From the NCBI GenBank assembly GCA_963775935.1, contig CAVZKR010000007.1, positions 1-64,000 on the forward strand: 64,000 bases of DNA, written 5' to 3'. The notes under the pieces were generated by a model that saw only the letters and a list, made by a program, of their open reading frames with translations, was not told the DNA's origin and made no database searches. Source of the stretch: JBBIPA01 sp963775935. GTDB lineage: Bacteria; Chloroflexota; Dehalococcoidia; GIF9; UBA5629. The stretch's first letter is position 1; each line of letters opens with the position of its first letter. Shown here in pieces: positions 1-8,827 of this stretch. Both the position numbers and the translations under genes were made by a program.

Positions 1-188
1 CTAGACTGGGTATCCTTCTGATACTGACGACATATTCGGGCTTAATTTGCCAGCGCATCATTCGGGATACTATGTCCACTCCGCCAGCGAGTATCTTTGC
101 CTTATTCCCATAGCGAGACAGGAGCTCGGACAGCTTCTTTTACTGTAGTGGGCTCGAATAGCTCGAATTGCCTGATTTTTCTGTGCAT
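1..188 (-). pseudogene. FAD-binding subunit of a xanthine dehydrogenase/CO dehydrogenase-type (CoxM-like) enzyme, 5' fragment, frameshifted
   Basis: Reading leftward from the ATG at 188, the first 20 residues (MHRKIRQFELFEPTTVKEAV) match the start of molybdopterin dehydrogenase FAD-binding subunits. The frame then breaks at about 128-129. One base over, it continues as ELLSRYGNKAKILAGG followed by VDIVSRM and IKPEYVVSIRRIP, which contains the family's LAGGxD FAD-binding loop. A single extra base (C on the minus strand) explains the break. A GGGGGCGG ribosome-binding site lies four bases before the ATG. The gene runs off the left edge, so whether it is otherwise intact is unknown. Proteins of this family pass electrons through FAD between a molybdenum subunit and an iron-sulfur subunit; neither partner is in the window. 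The family call is good; whether the frameshift is real or a sequencing error is open. Confidence 0.7.
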
Positions 189-226
189 ACCGCCCCCATT
201 ACATTGTTATGAACTGTAGAATGCTT

Positions 227-255
227 AATATACCGAATTTAGGGTAGTGGGTCAA
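227..255 (-). promoter_or_regulatory. Sigma-70-type promoter of the FAD-subunit gene
   Basis: On the minus strand TTGACC (255-250) is separated by exactly 17 bases from TATATT (232-227), about 40 bases before the ATG at 188. The -10 region sits inside a block (219-242) that recurs almost unchanged upstream of hdrC at 60978-61002. Confidence 0.55.
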
Positions 256-524
256 TGGGTGGTGCATTACACCCAAGACAATTGTAGCATCTTATAGAAC
301 TATGTCAATTAATGGGTCATCTCGGTGAGGTGACACCTAGGAAAAGTGAACATAGATATAGTTTACAGGTTAATATTCATAGGCATACAATTAGTCGTGA
401 TGGGCATTGCTGCAAGTATGTTTTACTTAGGGGACTATCTAGTAGCGTCAGAAGAGAAAAAACTGAATAGGGCTAGCTACCATTGGCCTGAATTTTCAAA
501 ATGATACACTACTCAGCGACAGGA
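256..524. other. Intergenic stretch, no gene seen
   Basis: AT-rich sequence between the leftward FAD-subunit promoter and the rightward tetR promoter. No convincing reading frame, repeat or RNA was recognised. Confidence 0.5.
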
Positions 525-528
525 GGGC

Positions 529-568
529 TTGACATTTCCAATAACATATGTTATATTACATATGTTAT
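529..568 (+). promoter_or_regulatory. Promoter with tandem palindromic operator before tetR copy 1
   Basis: TTGACA (529-534), a 17-base spacer and TATATT (552-557) form a near-consensus promoter. The spacer and -10 are covered by the perfect palindrome ATAACATATGTTAT (541-554). A second, slightly degenerate copy (TTACATATGTTAT, 556-568) follows directly. This is the arrangement expected for autorepression by the downstream TetR protein. The same promoter and operator occur before copy 2. Confidence 0.7.
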
Positions 569-589
569 ATAATAGGAGGACATGGAATA

Positions 590-1187
590 ATGCCACCCAA
601 GAGCTCGTTCACCAGAGGAATGCTGCTTGATGCCGCCTTCAAGATAGTCAGAGGCAAAGGCCGTGATGGGCTTTCAGCGCGATCCCTCGCCAGTGAGCTG
701 AACTGCTCCACCATGCCCGTATACTCATACCTCAAATCCATGAAGAAACTGGATACAGAACTGAGACAGAAGGCGATAGACCTCATGATCACCTACCAGA
801 CGACGCCGAGAACCGGGCAGCCATTTCTGGATATGGGGCTGGGGTACGTCATGTTCGCCAAGCATGAAAAGAACCTCTTCCGCTTCCTGTTTGCTGGAGG
901 CGACGGAGAGAGGAAGACGAGGCAACACGGGGAAAGCGCTGAGAGATTTCGCCTTCAGAAGCCTGATCCCGAAAATGAAGGCCGACCCGGCGCTATCAGG
1001 CCTGGGCGAATCAGGGCTGGAAAACGTGCTGAACAAGATGTGGATATTCGTGCACGGCCTTGCCTTTCTCATCAACAACAATGCCTTTGCAGCAGACGAT
1101 GAGGCCTACATCGAGGGATTGCTCAGGGAGACCGGGATATTCGTTATCCAGGGAGAGATAGCGAAGGGGCGAGGCTTGATTCGGTGA
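590..1187 (+). pseudogene. TetR-family transcriptional regulator, copy 1, frameshifted
   Basis: Starts at the ATG at 590 (MPPKSSFTRGMLLDAAF), nine bases after AGGAGG. The N-terminal helix-turn-helix is intact (LSARSLASELNCSTMPVYSY). Near 914 there is one extra G compared with the otherwise almost identical copy at 5402-5998. After it the frame changes, and the normal C-terminal half (ALRDFAFRSLIPKMKADPAL onward) continues in another frame to the stop at 1187. As read, translation would give a DNA-binding domain with a scrambled ligand-binding half. Either this copy is decaying or one base was miscalled. It lies directly upstream of the fusion-protein gene and was probably co-transcribed with it. 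Confidence 0.75.
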
Positions 1188-1234
1188 TGACCAGGATCAT
1201 GGTTAAGATATTTATAAGTTAGGAGGTGGGAAGC

Positions 1235-3269
1235 ATGAAGCTGAGTACAGTCCTTTTTATCACATCCTTCATTCCAGTCATCGTATTTAAAGTAGTCGCC
1301 AGGGTAGGCGAAGCCACGTTGGACCAGGCGAAGCTGGCCACGGCGCTAGGTCTGACCCTTGCCGTGATTCAAATCATCTTCTCGAAACTGGTTGTCAAGC
1401 ACACAAACTACCTGGAGAGGGCCTTCCTTGGATTTCTGGCGATTGGGACGGCGTGGGTTTATCTGGCCCCGGCTGATATCTCCTCATTTTTTGTTGATAA
1501 TTCAACAGCGCTGCTCTACTTCGTCCTCTTCCTGACGACGCTGGTCCCGCAGCTATTCGGTTACGACCCCTTCACCTTCACCATCGCCAGGCAAATGGCT
1601 CCGGAGCGCGTCTGGAAGACGCCGCAGTTCCGGGCGATATGCCTCCACCTTACCTATTTCTGGAGCGGCATCTTCCTTGTCTGCTTCCTCTCAAGCTGGC
1701 TTGGTCACGGCACAGCCGCTGTTTGCAATCATCCTGCCGTTGGTCGTTGTCCTGGGCATAGGCATCCCGGTGATCAGGCTTTACCCCAACTATTACCTGA
1801 AGCGGCAGTTCAAACCTCAGCCTCTTGACCCGTCGCTATTACCAGGCACTGCCAGAGAACTTATTGCACTCATGCCTTCGGGTTTCGACCCCGCAGCAGC
1901 CGGGGATATCAGGGGAGAAATCCAGTTCGACCTCTCCGGTGAGGGTGGTGGTAAGATGGTGCTATCCATCTCAGGAGGGCAATGCTCATTTCGTGAAGGT
2001 GAGAGCGCCTCTCCAGTGCTGACAATACATTCTCCTGCCGATGTGTGGTTGAAGGTCTCGCGGCGGGAGATCAACCCGGGACTGGCGCTGATGGACGGGC
2101 TTTACCGTGTTGAAGGCGACATGAACCTGCTCATGAAGATGAGTGACCTCTTCCCTCCTCCTGCCAGGACAAAAGAAGAAGGTGTGGCAAAAAGAGAGGG
2201 GAAAAGGGTGAAGGTCCTGGCCATACAGGGAAGCCCGCGGCCAAAGGTAAGCAATACCGGCATCCTCCTTCAGGAGTTCCTGAAGGGAGCCGAGAGTCAG
2301 GGGGCTGAAACTGAAACAGTTTGCCTGAAAGACAAGAGCATTCACCCCTGCATGGGATGTTATACCTGTTGGACCAAAACACCGGGAGTGTGTGCCTTCA
2401 AGGACGATATGCCGGAGCTGCTGGAAAAAGTGCGGGGTTGCGATGTCCTCGTCTACGCCACGCCTCTCTACAACTGGAATGTGAGCTCGCTCCTCAAGGC
2501 CTTCATGGAGAGGCAGCTCCCCCTTGCTCACCCCCACCTGGTGAAAAAGGGTAGGATGTACGGACATCCCTCACGATACCAGGCAAATCGGAGGATGGTC
2601 CTCGTGTCCACCTGCGGGTTCCCTGAAGTGTCTCACTTTGACGGTCTCCGCCAAATCTTGAGGCATATGGAACAGAGCACCAGGACCACACTTGTGGGAG
2701 AACTCCTGATGCCCGCGGGTGAGCTCCTGAAACAGGGGGCATTGAGAGAGAGATTTCAACCGATCCTCCAGGCAGCATATCAGGCGGGAGTTGAAACGAT
2801 ACGGGATGGAAGGGTTTCTAAGAAAGCAGAGGCGCAAATCCAGAAACCTCTTATGCCAGCCGGGCAGATGGCTGAGATGGCCAACCTGTGGTGGGACAGC
2901 CACATAGAAGGGGTAGCGCACGGGAAACCCCAGGAGGGTAAAACGGAAGACATGAGGCTCCTCCTCAGGGGAATGGCAGCGATGTTCAATGCCCGGGCTG
3001 CCGGGAACCTGAGAGCAACCATCCAGTTCGAGGTGTCCGGGAGACAGGTCGGACATTGGTTTCTCTCAATTGAAAACGGACGATGCGCTCTTAACGAGGG
3101 TGAAGCAGCGTCCCCTGCGCTCACTATCAGGACACCCTCTGAAATCTGGTTGGCCATATCGAACGGGGAGCTGGATGGGCAAAAGGCTTTCATGGAAGGG
3201 AAGTATACGGCCAGCGGGGACATGGGGCTTCTCATGCGCCTGGGGAGTCTGTTTGGCAGCACGGGCTAG
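1235..3269 (+). pseudogene. Membrane / SCP2 / iron-sulfur flavodoxin / SCP2 fusion protein, copy 1, frameshifted
   Basis: Starts at the ATG at 1235, eight bases after AGGAGG (1221-1226). The hydrophobic N-terminal region is read to about residue 158. There the sequence has one base more than copy 2 (an extra C at about 1711, GGTCACGGCACAG against GGTCACGGACAG). Everything downstream (first SCP2 domain, flavodoxin domain with CMGCYTCWTKTPGVC, second SCP2 domain) continues in another frame to 3269. The open downstream frame begins far inside the gene and has no good ribosome-binding site. Copy 2 at 6046-8073 is intact and differs by scattered substitutions, many at third codon positions. See copy 2 for function. 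Confidence 0.75.
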
Positions 3270-3373
3270 GCTGCAGTTGTCTGTGGAGGGTTACGCCGTG
3301 GGGCAGGGAGTGATGGGAGAGGGTAACAAAAAATCTTAATATACCACCTAGGCCAGTTACATTGATTAGTCGC

Positions 3374-3400
3374 AGGTTCGAATCCTGCCCGAGGAGCCAA
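3374..3400 (+). repeat. tRNA 3'-end fragment, direct repeat copy 1 (candidate attachment site)
   Basis: The 27 bases from 3374 are identical to 9840-9866. They read as a tRNA T-arm (GCAGG stem at 3372-3376, TTCGAAT loop, CCTGC stem) followed by the acceptor 3' strand CCGAGGA, a discriminator G and CCA. Upstream bases (about 3366 onward, TTAGTC) could be the variable loop, but no D-arm, anticodon arm or matching TCCTCGG 5' strand is present. It is a fragment, not a tRNA gene. The acceptor end resembles tRNA-Asn, which is a guess from memory. tRNA 3' ends are the usual target of tyrosine-recombinase integration. Confidence 0.7.
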
Positions 3401-3460
3401 TGAATCCAAGTGAGGGGCAGGCCACTGAGAGTAGTCTTGTATCACGTCAAGCTTACCGAT

Positions 3461-5019
3461 TTACTCGAGGAAATCTTTAAGCTTGCGGCTGCGGCTTGGA
3501 TGGCGAAGTTTCCGTAGTGCCTTAGCCTCAATCTGGCGGATTCGCTCCCGGGTCACGTGAAATTCTTCGCCGACTTCCTCCAGAGTACGCGCCCTGCCAT
3601 CCTCCAGCCCGAATCTAAGTACCAGAATCCTTCGTTCACGGTCACTGAGCTCTTTAAGAACGTTTTGAAGTTGTTGTTTAAGCAACGCCCCCGTCGCCAC
3701 ATCGGCTGGTGACATCGCGGCTCGATCCTCAATAAAATCGCCTAGATGACTGTCTCCCTCTTCGCCAATAGGCATTTCTAAAGACATTGGCATTTGAGAC
3801 AATTTCACAATTTCCCCTACTTTTTCGGAGGAAATCTCCATACCTATACCAATTTCCTCGTAGCTTGGCTCACGCCCATATTCCTGAGTTAAGCGGCGAT
3901 TTGTCCTGTATAGCCTATTGATGGTTTCCACCATGTGTACCGGAATACGAATAGTGCGCGACTGATCAGCTAATGACCTGGTAATAGCCTGTCTAATCCA
4001 CCAAGTAGCGTAATACTGAATTTGAAACCCCTCCTGTATTGGAATTTGTCCACGGCTCGGAATAGCCCGATGTTCCCTTCCTGAATAAGATCAAGGAGAG
4101 GCATTCCATGGTGGACATATTTCTTGGCGATGCTGACCACCAGTCGTAGATTTGCTTCAGTAAGATGTTTTTCGGATTTCTCCGCTGTTTCTTTTACCTT
4201 GTCAAAAAAAGACTTAAACTGTTGACTTTCAGATTGGAGCTGAGAAAGGAACTTGGGATTAATCGGCTCACTAACGATAGACTCCACCTTACGCCATGAA
4301 GTTTTATCTCCAATAATAGTTAACAGTTCTGGAGGCAAAAGGCGGCTATTCAAGGAGACATTAATTAATTTCCGTTCTATTTCAGAGATGTCTTCTTCGC
4401 AGATCTTTGAAATATCGTGAATCAATGTCTGGTCTATTACACTGTTGATGGCAGCTTCTAGCTTTTGGTTACGAATATTCCTGACAAAGCTATTTTCCGA
4501 AGGAAGTTCAAGCCACTCAGTAAGAATGTCGATTAAAGGTTGAGCGGCAAGCAGATACCTGACTAAAAAAATTATGATATCTTCTGTCGATGGGTAACAA
4601 TTATATTGCTTAAAATAGAGCTCCCCGATATTTTTAAGGTACTTGGCATCTTCGAGTTTACTGGCTAATACCCTCTCATCGTTTGCCGTGATAAGCTCGA
4701 CTTTGCCGATATCACGGAGGTATGCATGTATAGGGTCATCGATAACTTCCTGTGCGCTCAGCCTTTCCTCTTTTTGCTGCAGCGTAGACTTAGCTTCTGG
4801 CGCGGGTTTGCCGACTACATCCTCATCGGATTCCTCACTTTCCCAGAGAAAAGTCTCATCTGTTACATCCTCTTCTAAATCTCCATCAAGAAGTGATTCT
4901 GCTGCATTGTCGACTTCAATTACATCATCAAGAGTTAAGACATCGTTTCTTTTTCTATCAGGGAAAAAAGATAACAGTTCATGTTCCTGGAGTACACTCA
5001 CTTCCTGCTCCTTTTCCAT
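3461..5019 (-). pseudogene. RpoD-type sigma factor, copy 1, frameshifted
   Basis: The N-terminal part (ATG at 5019, MEKEQEVSVLQEHELLSFFP) runs through the acidic N-terminal region, region 1.2 (DPIHAYLRDIGKVELIT) and region 2 (LRLVVSIAKKYVHHGMPLLD, LIQEGNIGLFRAV). It breaks after FQYRRGFKFS at about 4010-4013. There one base is missing compared with the intact copy at 9923-11482 (GCGTAATACTG against GCATACGTACTG). The remainder (end of region 2, then regions 3 and 4 with the helix-turn-helix TLEEVGEEFHVTRERIRQIE) is in another frame, ending at 3461. C-terminal regions are much more alike between the two copies than the N-terminal acidic segments. As read this would be a non-functional sigma factor. 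Confidence 0.75.
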
Positions 5020-5060
5020 TACCTTACAATAAATATTTAGGCTAACATACCTACTTAATT

Positions 5061-5110
5061 ATTGTACCACGTTTTAAGATTATGACCTGCTTACCAGTAC
5101 CTGCACCACT
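5061..5110 (-). promoter_or_regulatory. Conserved promoter region of sigma factor copy 1
   Basis: This 50-base block is conserved upstream of both sigma genes (compare 11521-11570). On the minus strand it holds an extended -10, TGGTACAAT, about 40 bases before the start codon. Two GCAGGT repeats lie further upstream and could be an activator or repressor site. The -35 is weak, which fits an extended -10 promoter. Confidence 0.45.
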
Positions 5111-5341
5111 TCCCATAAGCGGGTTGTAGAGAACGCAGCACCTCATGGTAAAAGTTACAATTCTCAACTTTCATGCCAGTACGATCTTATACATTCACTA
5201 CCTGTACCCTACCCCCTGGTCTCACCTGGCTTACCATGACGGCCTCCAGACCCAGGGGTTAGTACCTTTACCTCGCTTTAGCCTCGCGGGTGTTTTCGGG
5301 CTAGGCGTGCAGCGACGTGGCGAGCCAAATTGCAGGGGGGC

Positions 5342-5382
5342 TTGACATTTACAATAACATATGTTATATTACACATGTTATA
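5342..5382 (+). promoter_or_regulatory. Promoter with palindromic operator before tetR copy 2
   Basis: TTGACA (5342-5347), 17 bases, TATATT (5365-5370). The palindrome ATAACATATGTTAT (5354-5367) occupies the spacer and the start of the -10. A weaker second half-site with ACATGT follows. The same layout precedes copy 1 at 529-568, so operator and regulator have been kept together. Confidence 0.7.
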
Positions 5383-5401
5383 TAAAGGAGGACATGGAAT
5401 A

Positions 5402-5998
5402 ATGCCACCGAAGAGCTCGTTCACCAGAGGTATGTTGCTTGATGCCGCCTTCAAGATAGTCAGAGGCAAAGGCCGTGATGGGCTTACAGCGCGGTCCCTC
5501 GCCAGTGAGCTGAACTGCTCCACCATGCCAGTATACTCATACCTCAAATCCATGAAGAAACTGGATACAGAACTGAGACAAAAGGCGATAGACCTCATGC
5601 TGACCTACCAGACAACACCGAGAATCGGGCAGCCATTTCTTGATATGGGACTGGGGTACGTCATGTTCGCCAAGCATGAAAAGAACCTCTTCCGCTTCCT
5701 GTTTGCTGGAGGCGACGGAGAGAGAAGACGAAGCAACACGGGGAAAGCGCTGAGAGATTTTGCCTTCAGAAGCCTGATCCCGAAAATGAAGGCCGACCCG
5801 GCGCTGTCAGGCCTAGGTGAATCAGGGCTGGAAAACGTGCTGAACAAGATGTGGATATTCGTCCACGGACTTGCCTTTCTCGTCAACAACAATGCCTTTG
5901 CAGCAGACGATGAGGACTACATCGAGGAATTGCTCAGGGAGACCGGGATATTTGTTATCCAGGGAGAGATGGCGAAGGGGCGAGGCTTAATTCGGTGA
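5402..5998 (+). CDS. TetR-family transcriptional regulator, copy 2 (intact)
   Basis: This 198-residue protein starts at the ATG at 5402, nine bases after AGGAGG (5387-5392). The first 50 residues are a TetR-type DNA-binding domain (GMLLDAAFKIVRGKGRDGL, helix-turn-helix LTARSLASELNCSTMPVYSY). The rest is the helical effector-binding domain, with YVMFAKHEKNLFRFLF in the middle. It lies 47 bases upstream of the membrane/SCP2/flavodoxin fusion gene, and a palindromic operator overlaps its own promoter. The likely role is autorepression and repression of the fusion gene, released by a hydrophobic or aromatic ligand. The ligand cannot be told from sequence. The 1-11 kb region contains a second, frameshifted copy. 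Confidence 0.85.
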   Translation: MPPKSSFTRGMLLDAAFKIVRGKGRDGLTARSLASELNCSTMPVYSYLKSMKKLDTELRQKAIDLMLTYQTTPRIGQPFLDMGLGYVMFAKHEKNLFRFLFAGGDGERRRSNTGKALRDFAFRSLIPKMKADPALSGLGESGLENVLNKMWIFVHGLAFLVNNNAFAADDEDYIEELLRETGIFVIQGEMAKGRGLIR

Positions 5999-6045
5999 TG
6001 ACCAGGGTCATGGTTAAGATATTTATAAGTTAGGAGGTGGGAAGC

Positions 6046-8073
6046 GTGAAGCTAAGTACAGTCCTTTTTATCACGTCCTTCATTCCAGTCATCGTATTCA
6101 AGGTGGTTGCCAGGGTAGGCGAAGCCACGTTGGACCAGGCGAAACTGGCCACGGCGGTAGGTCTGACACTTGCCGTGATTCAAATCATATTCTCGAAACT
6201 GGTGGTCAAACACACAAACTACCTGGAGAGGGCCTTCCTTGGATTTCTGGTGATGGGGACGGCGTGGGTTTATCTGACCCCGGGAGATATCTCCTCATTT
6301 TTTGTTGATAATTCAACGGCGCTGCTCTACTTCGTCCTTTTCCTGACAACGCTGGTTCCGCAGCTTCTCGGATACGAGCCTTTCACGTTCACAATCGCCA
6401 AACAAATGGCTTCAGAGCGCGTCTGGAAGACGCCGCAGTTTAGGGCAATATGCCTCCACCTCACCTATTTCTGGAGCGGCATATTCCTTGCCTGCTTGCT
6501 ATCAAGCTTGCTTGGTCACGGACAGCCGCTGTTTGCCATCATCCTGCCGTTGGTAGTTGTCCTGGGCATAGGCATCCCGGTGGTCAGGCTTTACCCCAAC
6601 TATTATCTGAAGCGGCAGTTCAAACCTCAGCCTCTTGACCTGTCGCTGTTACCGGGTACTGCTAGGGAGCTTATTGAACTCATGCCTTCGGGTTTCGACC
6701 CTGGGGCAGCCGGGGATATCAGGGGAGAAATCCAGTTCGACCTCTCCGGGGAGGGTGGCGGTAAGATGGTGCTGTCCATCTCAGGAGGGCAATGCTCATT
6801 TCGTGAAGGTGAGAGCGCCTCTCCAGTGCTGACAATATATTCTCCTGCCGATGTGTGGCTGAAGGTCTCGCGGCGGGAGATCAACCCGGGCCTGGCGCTG
6901 ATGGACGGGCTCTACCGTGTTGAAGGCGATATGAACCTGCTCATGAAGATGAGTGAACTCTTTCCTTCCCCTGCCGGGACGAAGGAAGAAGTTGTGGCAA
7001 AAAGAGAGGGGAAAAAGGTGAAGGTTCTGGCCATACAGGGAAGCCCGCGGCCAAATGCAAGCAATACCGGCATCCTCCTTCAGGAGTTTCTGAAGGGAGC
7101 CGAGAGCCAGGGGGCTGAAACTGAAACAGTCTGCCTGAAGAACAAGAGCATTCACCCCTGCATGGGATGTTTCACCTGCTGGACCAAAACACCGGGAGTG
7201 TGTGCCTTCAAGGACGATATGCCGGAGCTGCTGGAAAAAGTGCGGGGCTGCGATATCCTCGTCTACGCCACGCCTCTCTACAACTGGAATGTGAGCTCGC
7301 TTCTCAAGGCCTTCATGGAGAGGCAGCTCCCCCTTGCTCACCCACACATGGTGAAAAAGGGTAAGGCGTACGGACATCCCTCACGATACCAGGCAAATCG
7401 GAGGATGGTTCTCGTGTCCACTTGCGGGTTTCCCGAGGTTTCACATTTTGATGGTCTCCGCCAGATCTTCAGGCATATGGAACAGAGTATAGGGACCACA
7501 CTCGTAGGCGAACTGTTGATGCCCGCCGGGGAGCTCCTTAAACAGGGGGCATTGAGAGAGAGATTTCAACCAATCCTTCAAGCGGCATATCGGGCGGGGG
7601 TTGAAACGATAAGGGATGGGAGGGTTTCCAAGAAAGCAGAGGCGCAGATCCAGAAATCCCTTATGCCAGCTGGGCAGATGGCTGAGATGGCCAACCTTTG
7701 GTGGGACAGCCAGATACAGGGGGTGGCGCACGGGAAACCTCAGGAGGGTAGAATGGAGGACATGAGGCTCCTGCTCAGAGGAATGGCGGCGATGTTCAAT
7801 GCCAGGGCTGCCAGGAACCTGAGAGCAACTATCCAGTTCGACGTGTCCGGGAGACAAAGCGGGCGTTGGTTTCTCTCAATTGAAAACGGGCGATGCGCTC
7901 TTAGCGAGGGTGAAGCAAAGTCCCCTGCGCTAGCCATCAGGACGCCCTCTGAAATCTGGTTGGCCATATCAAACGGGGAGCTGGATGGGCAAAAGGCTTT
8001 CATGGAAGGCAAGTATACGGCCAGGGGGGATATGGGGCTTCTCATGCGCCTGGGGAGTCTGTTTGGTAAGTAG
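6046..8073 (+). CDS. Membrane / SCP2 / iron-sulfur flavodoxin / SCP2 fusion protein, copy 2 (intact)
   Basis: About 675 residues from the GTG at 6046 (an AGGAGG lies eight bases before). Domains in order: residues 1-190, five or six hydrophobic helices; about 195-310, an SCP2 sterol-carrier-like domain (DIRGEIQFDLSGEGGGKMVL, INPGLALMDGLYRVEGDMNL); about 325-545, an NADPH-FMN reductase/flavodoxin fold beginning KVKVLAIQGSPRPNASNTG, with CMGCFTCWTKTPGVC, a C-x2-C-x2-C-x7-C spacing like the [4Fe-4S] site of iron-sulfur flavoproteins, and YATPLYNWNVSSLLKAFMER; about 575-675, a second SCP2 domain (LRATIQFDVSGRQSGRWFLS). The inference is a membrane-anchored flavin/Fe-S oxidoreductase acting on a hydrophobic substrate held by the SCP2 domains. 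The actual substrate is unknown. It follows a TetR gene in an apparent operon. Confidence 0.75.
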   Translation: MKLSTVLFITSFIPVIVFKVVARVGEATLDQAKLATAVGLTLAVIQIIFSKLVVKHTNYLERAFLGFLVMGTAWVYLTPGDISSFFVDNSTALLYFVLFLTTLVPQLLGYEPFTFTIAKQMASERVWKTPQFRAICLHLTYFWSGIFLACLLSSLLGHGQPLFAIILPLVVVLGIGIPVVRLYPNYYLKRQFKPQPLDLSLLPGTARELIELMPSGFDPGAAGDIRGEIQFDLSGEGGGKMVLSISGGQCSFREGESASPVLTIYSPADVWLKVSRREINPGLALMDGLYRVEGDMNLLMKMSELFPSPAGTKEEVVAKREGKKVKVLAIQGSPRPNASNTGILLQEFLKGAESQGAETETVCLKNKSIHPCMGCFTCWTKTPGVCAFKDDMPELLEKVRGCDILVYATPLYNWNVSSLLKAFMERQLPLAHPHMVKKGKAYGHPSRYQANRRMVLVSTCGFPEVSHFDGLRQIFRHMEQSIGTTLVGELLMPAGELLKQGALRERFQPILQAAYRAGVETIRDGRVSKKAEAQIQKSLMPAGQMAEMANLWWDSQIQGVAHGKPQEGRMEDMRLLLRGMAAMFNARAARNLRATIQFDVSGRQSGRWFLSIENGRCALSEGEAKSPALAIRTPSEIWLAISNGELDGQKAFMEGKYTARGDMGLLMRLGSLFGK

Positions 8074-8271
8074 CGTCGAGTAAGGGAGGAACACTTCCGA
8101 TATCCTTTTGACTAGAGGTTGATAACCTACAAAAAATTGGATAAAAAGAAGGGCAAATCGTATGAGAACCACTGTAATTATCGTGTTGCCAATATAGATA
8201 GCAATATATCAGCACAATTGCTAAGGGGTCGATGTAAACCGGGGAAAATACTGGTTTCGGAGGTTATTGTC

Positions 8272-8454
8272 ATGTCGCAACGAGCCAAAACAGTGTCTAT
8301 CAGCGTTATCGGTTTAGTAGGTTTGGTCGTACTGTTGATGGGGATATTCACTGATGCATATGGTTTCATTGTAGGTCTTATCATAGCTATCGTCTGTTGG
8401 GCGGTTAGTGGCATTTTAGCGAAGTACTGGGGGGTCACGAAAGAGAAATCGTAG
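8272..8454 (+). CDS. Small two-helix membrane protein
   Basis: 60 residues from the ATG at 8272, preceded by GGAGG eight bases upstream. Two hydrophobic helices (SVIGLVGLVVLLMGIFTDAY and GFIVGLIIAIVCWAVSGILA) end in a short basic tail (KYWGVTKEKS). The open frame extends further upstream, but the ribosome-binding site decides this start. No family recognised. It lies about 200 bases after the fusion gene, outside the part that is duplicated between the two loci. Confidence 0.5.
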   Translation: MSQRAKTVSISVIGLVGLVVLLMGIFTDAYGFIVGLIIAIVCWAVSGILAKYWGVTKEKS

Positions 8455-8827
8455 AGGTCGGCTATTCCGTATTTATTTCTCCCATCGGGTTTCCCACAGC
8501 GTCCCATGACTGGCCCCAGTTCCCCTCAGGTATAGTCTTATCTCTCCAATGGCTTCCTGCGCTCGCCACGCGAGGCCAGAGGATTGACCTTAGCCATGCC
8601 TTCCTACCCGCATGCCCATGCTTACTAAACGTGACCACCCTTTCTCTCAATGACTCAGTGACCCACCCAGCGTCGGGGTGTGGTTCATCGCAGGGGGTGA
8701 CTGAAGACTATCCGAAGCTGGATGGGCGGCTAAGAACCAGTAAACCAACTCAGTGGGTCATGTGTTTACCGCCATATTAAGCAAAGCCGGGCCATATTCT
8801 TGGTGAAGAAGAATTGCGATTTAGGAA
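8455..8827. other. Intergenic stretch, no gene recognised
   Basis: Between a rightward small membrane protein and the end of a leftward lipoprotein gene. A 62-codon open frame on the minus strand (8462-8650) has no ribosome-binding site and matches no family I know. No repeats or RNA structure were recognised. Confidence 0.4.

Noticed and set aside
3345..3400. Complete tRNA gene at the 27-bp repeat
   Set aside because: Only the T-arm and acceptor 3' strand are present; no 5' acceptor strand, D-arm or anticodon arm can be found upstream in either copy.
8462..8650. Leftward 62-codon open frame ending in GNWGQSWDAVGNPMG
   Set aside because: It looked vaguely like a mobile-element leader peptide, but no reverse transcriptase, transposase or intron structure is nearby and there is no ribosome-binding site.
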